NCBI GenBank assembly: GCA_020881915.1 | Contig: JAJFPB010000003.1 | Coordinates: 372,001 to 436,000 of the forward strand | DNA length: 64,000 bases | Reading direction: 5' to 3' | DNA from: Paramyrothecium sp. XJ0827 | Taxonomy: Eukaryota > Ascomycota > Sordariomycetes > Hypocreales > Stachybotryaceae | Part shown: one piece after another, positions 34,107 through 44,277 of the stretch | How positions within the stretch are numbered: position 1 is the first letter of the stretch | Layout: every line of letters begins with the position of its first letter | Notes under the pieces: generated by a model | Told to the model about the DNA's origin: nothing | Seen by the model: only the letters and a program-made list of their open reading frames with translations | Databases searched by the model: none | Position numbers and translations under genes: made by a program

Positions 34107-37100
34107 ATGAACGTTGATGACATTGGACCGATTGTACCCGATGAAAGGGAAATGCCTGTGTCTGTGAGAGACACAGGTCTCTCACTTGTCTACGAACCTG
34201 CCAACTCTTCTCCAGTTGTTGAGTAAGTTCCGGCCAGCCTAAGTCTGTACTGTTAGCAATTAGCTCAATAACTCTCCTCAGTATAATCTTAGTTCATGGC
34301 TTGAAAGGCCATCCTTACAAGACATGGACCTACTGGGGAAAATCAGATACCACTGCCGAGCGCTACAACGAGCCATATACTCAGACGACTGAAGACAAGG
34401 ATGAGGGATTTCGACGCAGGATTCCGTTCCTTCCTTTTCTTTCAAAGACTCGAAAAGTTGATTCTGATGGAGAATGTAAAGACCCAGGCTCGGCCAAGTG
34501 TCGTAGCGCCAATTGCAGATGCTCAACAGTTTACTGGCCGGCCGATTTGCTCCCACAGGATTGCCCTGAGGCGCGTATCTTCACGTTCGGCTACGATAGC
34601 AAGGTTACAAAGTATATGAATGCCGCTACGAACAAGAACGGAGTCCTCGGACACAGTAGGGACTTGCTACATGAACTGCGCAGGGAAGGCCCGCTCAGTC
34701 GACACCTTATATTTGTGGCTCATAGTCTTGGTGGAGTCATTGTGAAAGAGGTAAGTCAGACGGAGCGAGCGGCGTGTGTTGGTGCTTTTCTCACAGTTGT
34801 CGATAGATGCTGGCAAGCTCCTCGGTTTCCACCGAGCCAGACCTGCGGCAAATCGTCGAATCTACAGCTGCAGTAATATTTCTTGGCACTCCACACCGAG
34901 GAAGTCCGGAACTAGCGGCGTTTGGCAATTGGGCCCGATCGGTTGTCAGTGCCCTTCGCATGGATACTACTTCAGCTGTCCTTGATGCCTTGGCTCTGAA
35001 AACAACAGATTTGGAACGTGCCCAGGAGACATTCTCCGGACTGTGGCAGAAATTTGACTTTCGCGTCAAGACATTTCAAGAAGGTCTCGGCCTAACGGGT
35101 GTCAATCTTGGGGTGCTTGGTAATAAGATCGTTCCTGACCACTCTTCGTCCCTCGGCGATCGTCGTGAACACGCAGAAACCATCCAAGCAAACCATCTGA
35201 ATATGTGCCGTTTCTCAAGTGCAGACGATCCGAATTACCGGAAAGTCGGCGGCGAGCTCCGACTGATATACCGCTCGATCGCTGAGATGGCTGTACGGAA
35301 CGATGCCGGCACAACTGCGAACAAACCCCTCTTGCCGGCAGCCATCAAGTTGGCATCTAAAGCCCAGTCAATCGACTTCGCTTTGAATGAGGCTCAGAGA
35401 ACATGTCACCAATCCCTGTGGTTTCCTAGCCTTGTCGTCCGCCGACTTGCGCTCGAGAAGCCTGCCTCACAGACCTGCAGTTGGCTCTTCGAGCACAAAA
35501 TATATCGTGATTGGTTCAACGGCCTGCGCCAAGAGAGAATTCAGGGTTTGCTCTGGCTTAAAGGACAACCGGGGTCGGGAAAGTCTGTCTTACTGAAGGA
35601 GGCTTTTCGGCGAGCGTCGCTAGAACAAGCCGACTCCGAGATTTGCACAGCCGCGTTTTTCTTCAACGCTAAAGGAGAAGAGCTGGAACATTCCGTGTCC
35701 GGCATGTTTAGGTCTTTGCTTTACCAACTCCTCCCGAAACTCGGGGAGCATATGACCCCTTTGTGGTCCACATGGGCAGAGAAAAATTCACTAGGTTTGG
35801 CAGAACCGGAGACAACGATGACCGAGTGGCAAGCTATAGAACTGCAATATGTCTTCCAGGCAATATTCGCACAGACCAAGACCAAGCGAACACTAATATT
35901 TATAGATGGGCTCGATGAGTGTGATGCTAAAAGCGTGCGATCCGTGGCATACTTCTGGCGGGAAATCACGAAGTTGGCTCCCACTCTCAGCGTCTGCTTA
36001 TCTAGCCGGCACTTCCCGTCGATTACAGTAAGCGACTGCCCAGAAATAATCGTTGAAAATCACAACAATGGCGATATCACAACCTATGTAAATCAGAGGT
36101 TTCAGCTCGGCATTGCCACTCAAGAGCCATCTTGGAAACTTCTTCGAGACAAGGTTATCAGCAAATCGGCTGGTGTGTTCCTATGGACAACACTGGTAAT
36201 GGACGAGGTTCTGAGCAGATGGGACGAAGGAGAAAATCTGCAAGCGCTGCTCAAGCGACTCGACATTGTTCCAGAAGCACTCGAGGCCTTGTTCTCTAGC
36301 ATGTTTACGTCTATAGACCCAGAGACCAAGCGATTAACAATTAGGCTCTTCGAATGGGCTGTCTTGCCAGCCAAATCTCTCCGTCTCCACGAGTGGCACC
36401 ACATAATGGCCTTCATTCGGCACCCGCCACCGTCATCTCTCTCGGAGTGGCGCGCCTCCAACCACTTCACCGAGAACGACGAAAATCTCGAGAGGCAAAT
36501 CAGAAACGTTTCCAAGGGCTTGTTGGAAGTGAAGTCCACCACGAGCGATGCCCAGGAGTTCAACTTTGAGGCTGCATCGGCCCATGCTGGTGCAGGGTCC
36601 CTCAGCTTTGGGCATGGCGAGACGCGGACAGTTCAAGTGATTCACCAGTCTGTGCGGGATTTCTTCCTCCAGGGCCCAGGTTTCCTCTCCCTGGAACCCT
36701 CGCTCGGTGCAGGGGCTGTGTCTAATCCTGCTGGTGTCGGACACATTTCGATAATGGCTACGTGCTTGGACTATATCAATATCAAGGAATTGGATGCTCT
36801 CGTGCAGGCACGTATTCATGCCAACGAGCGATCAAAGGCCAAACCCCAATTAGGTACCCAACCTCAAGTTTCCCGGCGTACACCATCTTCCACATCTTCC
36901 ATCTCTCCAGCCGGCTTGAGTATGATCCCAGCCAAAACTAGTACCCGGCCGCACAGATGCGAGGACGAAAGCAAGGGTAGACATGACTTTTCTCGTTGTT
37001 TAGCTCATGTTACCAAGCATTCGCCTGAGATTACTTCTCAGGCTCATGTACTTAATTGGCTGTCGGCGATGCCGCATTGCACCGATAAAGTGTACACGAG

Positions 37101-38451
37101 TGAGTTGCGGAGCAAGTCTGCCACGCAGTTGTCGTCTGTGGGTTATTCACAGGAGCTTGAAGACTATCCAGCTCTTCTCTCATATGCAACCTTTGCGCTT
37201 TTCACCCACGCACGGCTAGCACAGCTGGACGGTGCTGATCCTAGTGCCATCATCGATCGACTTCTGCGCCAGAAGACCTGGAAACGATGGGTAATCCTGC
37301 GAGAAGACCTTCCTCACGATCTAGAACTCGAGCGCTATGCAGATGAAATGGGACTTATGACTTGGTGCGAATTCATCACGTGTAAGCTCGAAGGCACCAA
37401 TAAGGGCTGGATCAAGCAGCAGCAACAGCTCTCGTCAACTGTACCGCAGGCTGCAGTTGCCAATGATTCGTTCAGTCCCGAAATTGGCGAATCCTCTCCT
37501 GTATTCGATCTGGACATTGCAGTCGATAGTGCACCGCTCCTTTCCCCCAGCAAGAGACGCTCATCCTTTTCGGCAATGCCTAACGTATATGCGCATCGCG
37601 GTACAGATGATGAGTGCAACAACCTCGAAGACAGTAACGAGAACGGAAGACACAATGATCGAGTGAAGCGAATGCAAAAACACCCAGCAACATTCCAGTG
37701 CAGCCTGTGCCCCAAGCGATTCACTAGAGCTTACAATCTACGCTCCCATCTTATGACGCACACGGACGAGAAGCCATTCATATGTACAGTGTGCGGTAAG
37801 GCCTTTGCGCGCCAGCACGATCGCATGAGGCATGAGAGCTTGCATAGCGGCGAGAAAAAGTACGTCTGTAAAGGCGAATTGAAGGCTGGCGGAGCATGGG
37901 GATGCGGACGACGGTTTGCCCGTGCGGATGCCCTGGGTCGGCATTTGCAATCCGAAGCTGGCCGTGTATGCATTCAACCTCTGTGGCACGAGGAACGGCT
38001 TGAGCGTACAGACAAGTTTCACAAGGTGCTAAGGCAACGTGCTGGCGCGGCCGACTTAATGATCCCCGTCATGGATAAACCCGCCAAAGATGACGGAATC
38101 ACCTGGCCATTTCCTGCCACACTGCTTGCACAGTATCCTGCCTTAGCATCATTCGAATCCAAGCTTGAAAGAAACGACTCATTCGAGAAATATGCAGGCA
38201 GTGTGGCCAGTTTCGGTTCTGCAGGCAGCCATAGTGAAGAACTATTTAGCTTTGATGTGAACGTCCATAATGACAGCGATTCTCTGATCGGGCTTGGGTC
38301 TTGGATTGGGGAGATTTCTGAGGACGTGGGTTCAAAAGAACCGCATAAAAACCTGGGTGTTCCTGGAAAGGATGAGACGAGAGACGAGAAGGATCATTTT
38401 AACGCAGGAGACTTTGGGGGGCAGTTTTATATTAGCACGCATGATACATGA
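34107..38451 (+). CDS. NLR fusion: SesB-like hydrolase - NACHT - Crz1-type C2H2 zinc fingers
   Basis: Exons 34107-34222, 34282-34750 and 34807-38451 give 1,409 residues; introns are 59 and 56 nt. Residues about 40-300 are an alpha/beta hydrolase of the SesB/lipase-like type: IILVHGLKGHPYKTW, nucleophile elbow VAHSLGGVIVK (Ser near 186) and FLGTPHRGSPELAAF. A NACHT ATPase follows, with Walker A GQPGSGKSVL (near 450), Walker B LIFIDGLDECD (near 560), CLSSRHFP and VIHQSVRDFFL. The arm region continues to LERYADEMGLMTWCEF, where ankyrin or WD repeats usually begin. Here, after a low-complexity linker, residues about 1150-1270 read as a Crz1/calcineurin-responsive DNA-binding region. It has QKHPATFQC, two C2H2 fingers and the atypical third finger WGCGRRFARADALGRH; WPFPATLLAQYPALA follows, also Crz1-like. 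All of this lies in one uninterrupted exon. It could act as a sensor with direct transcriptional output or as a decoy for an effector target; both are inference. Confidence 0.88.
37672..38040 (+). other. Crz1-type zinc-finger region inside the NLR gene
   Basis: This segment encodes CSLCPKRFTRAYNLRSHLMT and CTVCGKAFARQHDRMRH, two canonical C2H2 fingers. The third unit is longer: VCKGELKAGGAWGCGRRFAR, then ADALGRH. The spacing and the third finger match the C-terminal region of the calcineurin-regulated factor Crz1 rather than generic C2H2 proteins. All zinc ligands of the first two fingers are present, so DNA binding is plausible. Upstream there is a SPSKRRSSFSAMP stretch resembling the serine-rich part ahead of the fingers in Crz1. 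Confidence 0.82.
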
Positions 38452-39290
38452 TAAGACGCTGGATGTAAGTTTCAACCATATATGAAGATCAGCTGGTCGA
38501 TAATGAACAAGCTAAAAAAATAGATACACTTGCAGGTTAATTCCAAGGGACTTCCAGTCCCAGTTCAAACCTGAATACGAACTCTGATATGGAAGACACC
38601 AGAGCAACCTAATGCAAAGAAAAACCATCAAGCTGCCTGTTGCAAGGATGAATGTGGACTGTCCACGACTAGATCACGGAGGGGTAGCAGCGCTCTAAGG
38701 AGGCTGAGCTAGAAGTACCAGAATTATTCTCCGTCGAGCTAGGTTCTCGTTTTGTGTTTCATCCCTGGTGTTCGTCTCAAAGGAAATCAAGTTTTGGATT
38801 ATTTAAAGAACCCCCGAGCCGCTGAATTACTTATGCCCTTTAGTAGAAACACCTATTTGATCTCAAGAGTCCACACTAGCGACACAACTACACCTTGTGA
38901 TGCGAGACGGAACGGTGGTGAGAGGGAGGGGGGTGATAATGAGCTATTATCCGTAGCTCTACCTTACCATTCACAACTGGCCGTCTCACCTCCTCCAAGA
39001 CCGTCCAAAGTCCCCATGAGGGTTCCGTCTCCTGCGACTGAGGCTACCCCTGGAACGAAAATAGTAATTTCACTGCGAAAAGAAACTGGCCATCAAGTCA
39101 CTTTCGATCAAGATTTGAAACTACATGATTTCAGACTAGCAGGCCACCCCATGGTCTTTGAGATACTTGGCTGCAACTGAAACAATCATGGCACGGTCTT
39201 CTGCAATGGTCAATACAAGCGTAGGATAACCATCAGGACTAGCTATACCTCCTAATACTTGTGAGTATGTACATAGATTGGAAGGCTTCT
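38452..39290. other. Convergent intergenic region
   Basis: About 840 bases between the NLR fusion gene and the first oxidoreductase. A 142-residue plus-strand frame at 38752-39180 has no recognisable domain and I do not call it. Confidence 0.45.
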
Positions 39291-40193
39291 TCAACTGCGG
39301 GAAGCGAGCCGTTGGAAAATTTTGGTGGTGTAGTCGGTCGAGTCGGTGGGAATGCTGTACTCTTCATTATCCACCACCTTCTCCCAATTATCACGGATTG
39401 TTTCGACCGTCCACGGTTGATCCGCGGAACCAAAGAAACCCTTGGTCTCGCCGAAAAAGATGCGAGTGACGAGTCTGTTGGCCAATGCGACAGTTTCGCC
39501 ATTTACCTTTGAACTCTCGTGGGCTAACCATGCCACCGTCGGAGCAACATCTTGAGCTGGAAAGCTCGCCTTCGCCACCTCTCTTGTCTGCTCGTCTTGA
39601 ATGAACAGGGCAGCGCCAGGTGTGAAGGCAGCAGGCGCAACTGTGTTGACGAGTATATTGTGTTCTTTTCCTTCAATTGCGATGGACTTGGCCAATCCCA
39701 CGAGGGCCAGCTTGGCCGCGCTATATGTCGACTGCTGGGCACCCCCAAAGATCATGCATGAAGCGACCATTACCACGCGGCCATACTTTTGGCTTTTCAT
39801 GTATGGCCAAGCGGCTTGCGTGACGTTCCAAGATCCGCCTACATGGACGCCTAGCATGTTCCAAAGCTGGGAGTCCGATGTGCTGTCAAAATCCGCAGCA
39901 TCAGCGCCGCCAGCGTTGTTGATGACGATATCGATGCGTTTGAAGTTGTCGATTGCAGCTTTCACAATGCCATCAGCGACCTCCCGCTTCGCAACACTGC
40001 CAAGATAGGCGACAGCTTTTCCACCAGTCTGGTTGATTTCATTGGCCACAGCTTCTGCTGTAGTCGAGGTGCTGTTCACGACCACCGCGGCGCCAAGACG
40101 AGCGAGGAGAATGGCATACTCGCGACCCAAGCCCTGTCCAGAACCAGTCACGATGGCAACGCGGCCATCGAATCTTAGGGAATCACCGCTCAT
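39291..40193 (-). CDS. Short-chain dehydrogenase, MFE-2/17beta-HSD4-like
   Basis: Intronless, 300 residues from the ATG at 40193. The frame is open for 42 further codons, but a TATA element lies within that stretch, so the inner start fits better. Classical SDR features are TGSGQGLG (residues 16-23), NNAGG (92-96), the catalytic Ser in VASCMI (145) and YSAAK (157-161). The sequence around GREYAILLARLGAAVVVN, and the C-terminal DNWEKVVDNEEYSIPTD, recall the dehydrogenase domain of peroxisomal multifunctional enzyme type 2 (Fox2). This is a single domain and ends ASRS rather than a clear SKL signal. It probably oxidises a hydroxyacyl or related hydroxy compound with NAD(P). It lies tail-first beside a Zn2Cys6 regulator and shares a repeated promoter element with it. 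Confidence 0.85.
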   Translation of the reverse strand: MSGDSLRFDGRVAIVTGSGQGLGREYAILLARLGAAVVVNSTSTTAEAVANEINQTGGKAVAYLGSVAKREVADGIVKAAIDNFKRIDIVINNAGGADAADFDSTSDSQLWNMLGVHVGGSWNVTQAAWPYMKSQKYGRVVMVASCMIFGGAQQSTYSAAKLALVGLAKSIAIEGKEHNILVNTVAPAAFTPGAALFIQDEQTREVAKASFPAQDVAPTVAWLAHESSKVNGETVALANRLVTRIFFGETKGFFGSADQPWTVETIRDNWEKVVDNEEYSIPTDSTDYTTKIFQRLASRS

Positions 40194-40299
40194 GGCTTGG
40201 CGAAAATATTCGATAGTGTTTTTGGAAGAAGGTGTATTGTGATAAGATATGAAAGGAGAGCTTGCGAGTGCATGGTAACTAGTTGGGTTGACCTGTCCT

Positions 40300-40316
40300 A
40301 TATATAATAAACCAGA
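40300..40316 (-). promoter_or_regulatory. TATA-like element of the SDR gene
   Basis: On the minus strand the run TTATATATAGGA lies about 110 bases upstream of the chosen ATG at 40193. Its position argues that translation does not begin at the more distal in-frame codons. Confidence 0.55.
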
Positions 40317-40512
40317 CATCGCGCTTCCACCCTTTCTTCAAGAGTAGCATTAGGAAGCCATAACGATTGAGAACGTCGGAAATCAAAGCTAATCTACCTT
40401 CAACGAGAGGAGACGGAAAGGATGGCGCTTCCGCGAGCGAGTTTCGGGTGCCTCGCTTTCGGTTGCTTAGCTTTCTGGGCTATGCATTGCACACCGCTAG
40501 CGAGGTGGATTT

Positions 40513-40986
40513 GCGGAGATGGTGTCGTTCCGACATGCCGTGATCAACGGCTGGCATGAAAGTGTAACAAAACAGGTCTAATGAGCCAGATGTATCTATG
40601 TCTTGTCCATGAGATCTCAAAGCCAAGGCTACCGTATGCTGTATCCGTTCCGATAATCTGACTCGATCTTGCAGCAGGCTGCTGGGTTGCCGGTTCATGC
40701 GGCTAGCGGATATCCCTGGAGCTGTCGGGAAGCTAGCGGAGATGCCAAGACCCTAGCGGAGATGCTAAGCTCTCGAGAAACGCTCTGGTTGCCGGCCCAA
40801 AGTGGGAGTCGCTCGTTGTGCTGCAGACTGTTCATTTGGCTCCCGCGTGTGTTTAAAGTGAGATGTCTAGTAAGTGTAAAGAGGGCATCTCCGCATATTT
40901 AATTTGGCTCCTGTTGCCGGAGAGATCCAAAACATCAAGCGTAGCTTTGGTTTCTTGAAGTTGGCTTTTCCTGTGCCTCCGCTAGC
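40513..40986. promoter_or_regulatory. Repeated GCGGAGATG / CTAGCGGA elements in the SDR promoter
   Basis: GCGGAGATG occurs at 40513-40521, 40735-40743 and 40755-40763, and inverted at 40886-40894. The second and third copies are part of an identical CTAGCGGAGATGC spaced exactly 20 bases apart. Related forms are GCTAGCGGAT at 40701 and inverted CCTCCGCTAGC at 40976-40986. The CGG core suits a Zn2Cys6 regulator. The same nonamer occurs at 42611-42619 ahead of the neighbouring Zn2Cys6 gene. Confidence 0.5.
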
Positions 40987-41176
40987 TACAATATGGAGAC
41001 TAGCTTGTGATTCTAGGGCTTTTGATCAATTGATCCATTGAAGCTATTTGATCATGTCATGGTAATCACGTTGAGCATGTCAAATCCTTGCCTCGGGGTC
41101 TGAGACCCGCGTGTTAACCTGAAAAGTGAATCCAGTCGAAGCTTTGGTCACCTCGAACACTGTAGCTCACTTCATC

Positions 41177-42502
41177 TTAGTACACAAGCGAGACCTCATC
41201 CCCCGTTCTGACTACCCAAGTATCGACATCATCCATCCCCCACATGACAGTAAAAAGATGTCGTGCAAACTCATCAACCTCGGCAGCAGGGACGCCACGT
41301 TGAGGCAGCGTCTTGCCATGAAGACTATAAATAAACATTGGGTCAGCATGGCGTGCAAGCGCCCCCCAGCGCGCTGACGACGGCGCCTCCCACAGTTTTG
41401 CACGCATTGTGATCTGGATATCGCCCCCGCAGCCCTCGACGATAATGCCTTTAAGACCGTTGTAAACACCAATGGCGAGGTTACAAAGTAGCCACGTTCG
41501 GCGGATAGATTCAGAGAGGGCGAAAACTCGGTACAAGGTTGCGACACAATTGCCATCTTCAGTAGAAGTGCCATCGCATGCCGTTGCAACGACAGGTGAT
41601 ACCGGGGCCAAATCCGTATCCCGATTTGCAGATTCCCAGAGCTGGTTATTCCAGGTTTGAAGTGTGTCGATCAAGTTTTCAGCCCTGGCACGACGTGGGA
41701 TCGAGGAGGAGAATAGTGCGAGTAGGATATGAATGAGAAGGGCTTGTGTACGTGCTAGATGGTCCCTAGTGGTAAGTGTATTGGACGGGCTCGAGGCATG
41801 CTCGCTACCAAGCAGATTGGATAAATAAGAAGAAGAGATTGCAGTAACAACATTCTCATTCTCAGAGTTTGCACCAAGCGAAATGGCAATAGAAGAATAG
41901 GCATCTTGGATGCTTCGCGGGTAGCCACATTCCGAGTAGAGATGGCGGTGAATGAAGGGGTTGTGGCCGTTACGGACAAAACGAGACAGCCATTCCTGCA
42001 GGCCCCGAATGAAATTCGAGAATACAGAAGCCGGAGGGATTGTCTCTGGTGGTTGATAATGAAATGCTATGGTCCAAGCTTGAGGTTGGAGGAACCAAGC
42101 CAGGCCTCCGAGTCTGCGTGCTATTTGAATCAACGGTGAAAAGTCGGCTGGGATGCTTGGGGACGGGGTTGGCATTGAGGTCAATGATGATGGCCACGTC
42201 AAGCTCGAAGCCAACGCCGAGTCAAGTAGGGTCGAGTCTGACACGTCTCCAACAGAAGCAGCTCCATCCAAGATGCTGCCGAACCCCGAGGGAGCCCATG
42301 CAGCGCCGAAGTCGACGCCTGCCGAGGCGACGGCCATGCAGGTAGGATCGGACCGTGTTCCCCCACGGCTGGTCTGCGCATGTACATATGTGCATATGGT
42401 GCCCCGGCTCAGGCAGCGTGAGCAGCTTGGGATCTTTCTGTCGCAATGGCGCTTGGTATCGACGCACGCGAAGCATGATCTCTGCTTGGATAATCGACCC
42501 AT
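41177..42502 (-). CDS. Zn2Cys6 transcription factor, AflR-like organisation
   Basis: Intronless, 441 residues from the ATG at 42502; an in-frame ATG at 42568 would add 22 residues. The zinc cluster sits at the extreme N-terminus with ligands at 10, 13, 20, 27, 30 and 37 (SCFACVDTKRHC, SCSRC, GTIC), the Cx2Cx6Cx6Cx2Cx6C spacing of this family. No middle homology domain is obvious. The remainder is helical and Ser-rich, with a conserved-looking LQEWLSRFVRNGHNPFIHRH segment, as in the smaller pathway-specific regulators. It likely controls neighbours: the SDR upstream element GCGGAGATG also occurs about 110 bases ahead of its own start, which would fit autoregulation. The targets are inferred, not shown. 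Confidence 0.82.
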   Translation of the reverse strand: MGRLSKQRSCFACVDTKRHCDRKIPSCSRCLSRGTICTYVHAQTSRGGTRSDPTCMAVASAGVDFGAAWAPSGFGSILDGAASVGDVSDSTLLDSALASSLTWPSSLTSMPTPSPSIPADFSPLIQIARRLGGLAWFLQPQAWTIAFHYQPPETIPPASVFSNFIRGLQEWLSRFVRNGHNPFIHRHLYSECGYPRSIQDAYSSIAISLGANSENENVVTAISSSYLSNLLGSEHASSPSNTLTTRDHLARTQALLIHILLALFSSSIPRRARAENLIDTLQTWNNQLWESANRDTDLAPVSPVVATACDGTSTEDGNCVATLYRVFALSESIRRTWLLCNLAIGVYNGLKGIIVEGCGGDIQITMRAKLWEAPSSARWGALARHADPMFIYSLHGKTLPQRGVPAAEVDEFARHLFTVMWGMDDVDTWVVRTGDEVSLVY

Positions 42503-43098
42503 AACGATCCGTTGGAAGTTCCGCGGCGGCCAGGCGAGATTGCGGAGGAGAAGATTTGAGCGGGACAAGATTCATCTAGCAGAGATTGGGGCGTGGTATT
42601 GCATTTGAGTGCGGAGATGGGGCCTTCAATTCTTTCCGCCGCTACCTCCATCTCCTAGTCCTAAGCCCCTGTCTCACCAATGTAACCGGAGTCTAATACG
42701 GTTGGTGGCCCTCGCACGACTCGAGGCATGGGTGCCAGTAGCGCCGTAGGACACGGCAATCAAAGCCTGCCCCAAGCCTCGAAGTCTTTGTGGGCGGGCG
42801 AAAGCAGCATCCAGCACTCGCAATCAACAGTAAAGGTGATCGCCCTGCAGAAATGGATTGCATTTGGTGGCTGTCCGCAAGCGCGCCGCCAACTCCGCTA
42901 GTCGCGGATGAAGCAGGTTTCGTACTCTCCGGAATGACCAGCGATTGTGTGTGACATTACCACAGCACTTCGAGTATTTGAGTATTTCGTACATAAACTT
43001 ACTTGACACACCTTCAACGTAAAGACCTGTCTCTCAATACCTTGGTATCGCAAGCTCTTCCCACCCGTCGTTCCCATTCCCCAGGGAGCTTGCACACT
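42503..43098. other. Divergent promoter region
   Basis: About 600 bases between the divergent starts of the Zn2Cys6 regulator and the second oxidoreductase. Besides the GCGGAGATG site there are CCGGAG and ACGG patches; no gene was recognised. Confidence 0.5.
42611..42619 (+). promoter_or_regulatory. GCGGAGATG element upstream of the Zn2Cys6 gene
   Basis: The same nonamer that is repeated in the SDR promoter lies 109 bases ahead of the 42502 start of the regulator (43 bases ahead of the alternative start at 42568). A candidate autoregulatory site. Confidence 0.4.
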
Positions 43099-44277
43099 AT
43101 GGCTACAAAATTGTGGGACCAATCGGCCAGTGTGCCAGATTTGCGTGGCAAGGTTGCTATTGTGACGGGAGGAGGGTAGGTTTGCCGTACCGCGCAGAGT
43201 TTGACAAGTATATTGACTTGATATTCTGAAACAGCACTGGAATTGGATTCGAGACTGTCAAGACACTGGCCCAGAAGGGAGCAAAGGTCTATCTAACCAC
43301 CCGAAGCGAGTCGAGGGCCGTACAGACAAAAGAAGCCTTGTCGAAAGACCCGAAAATCGACCCGCGGAATCTGCAATGGCTGGTGCTAGATCTCTCCGAC
43401 CCGGTCAGCATTACTCAAGCCGTTGACGAACTGAAAAAGAAAGAGACGAAACTTGATATTCTTAGTAGGCGCAAGCGCTCGTTTATTTGTTGCGACAATT
43501 TGCTAACATGACTGTAGTCAACAATGCAGCCGTCTCAACCCCATCCGTTTCACTGGTGGATGGTAAATATGAACAGCACATGGCTGGAAAGTAAGAACTG
43601 TGCTTTGCTAAGAAGAGCATATACTGACAATTCCCAGTTACCTAGGAACCGTCCTCCTTGTGAATCGATTATTGCCGCTTCTAAAAAACGCATTACATCA
43701 AGACAATGCTGATGTCAGAATCATCAATGTCAGCTCTATTGCCCACATCAGTATGATACCAGAACATTTCAAGTTCAATTTCGACTCGGCCACATGCTTC
43801 AAAACTCCAGTGTCATCCCATCCATGGCAGTGGCGATTTGTCGGCAGGTTCTTGTTCGGCTTCGATCTGATTCGCTATGCCGTGTCCAAGGCAGCTATTG
43901 TACTCTTCACTCAAGAATTTCAACGTCGGCTCGAGCTAGAGGGCCTCCCCATAATTTGCATATCTTTACACCCTGGGGAGGTCCTTACTGAGGGTGTGCT
44001 AGCCCTCAACACTCTCCTAATCCGAGGCGTGGCGCGCATGTCTTTCGTCACCGCTGAGCAAGGTGCTGCGACCTCTTTGTTTGCGGCCACTGCAAAAGAA
44101 GTTAGGGACAATGCTGAGAAGTACCAAGGGAAATTTCTGGTTCCAGTAGGACAGATAACGGATCCCAACCCTGTCGCTAAGGATGCTCAGCAGGTCAAAG
44201 GTCTCTGGCAGCATACATTTGCTGAGCTCAATCAATGGGTTGCCGAAAAGAAACTTCCTCCATTACATCCTATGTAG
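43099..44277 (+). CDS. Short-chain dehydrogenase, retinol-dehydrogenase-like
   Basis: Exons 43099-43175, 43235-43464, 43518-43590 and 43638-44277 give 339 residues; introns are 59, 53 and 47 nt, all GT-AG and frame-keeping. SDR features are KVAIVTGGGTGIG (residues 18-30), LDILINNAAVS, INVSSIAH and the active-site pair in RYAVSKAAIVLF. The order and spacing suit the fungal family related to retinol dehydrogenases and WWOX, which usually prefer NADP. The substrate is unknown. It is divergent from the Zn2Cys6 regulator and 850 bases ahead of an aldolase on the same strand, which suggests a shared catabolic role. Confidence 0.88.

Larger units (their letters stand above)
40194..41176. other. Intergenic promoter region of the SDR gene
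   Basis: This stretch of 980 bases lies between the SDR start and the 3' end of the Zn2Cys6 regulator. It holds the TATA element and the repeated elements described separately; no gene was recognised. Confidence 0.6.

Noticed and set aside
38752..39180. Plus-strand 142-residue frame between the NLR fusion and the SDR
   Set aside because: No domain, mixed codon use and no supporting signal; too weak to call.
40194..40319. N-terminal extension of the first SDR by 42 codons
   Set aside because: The extension contains a TATA element at the expected promoter distance and has no SDR homology; the inner ATG starts the family consensus directly.
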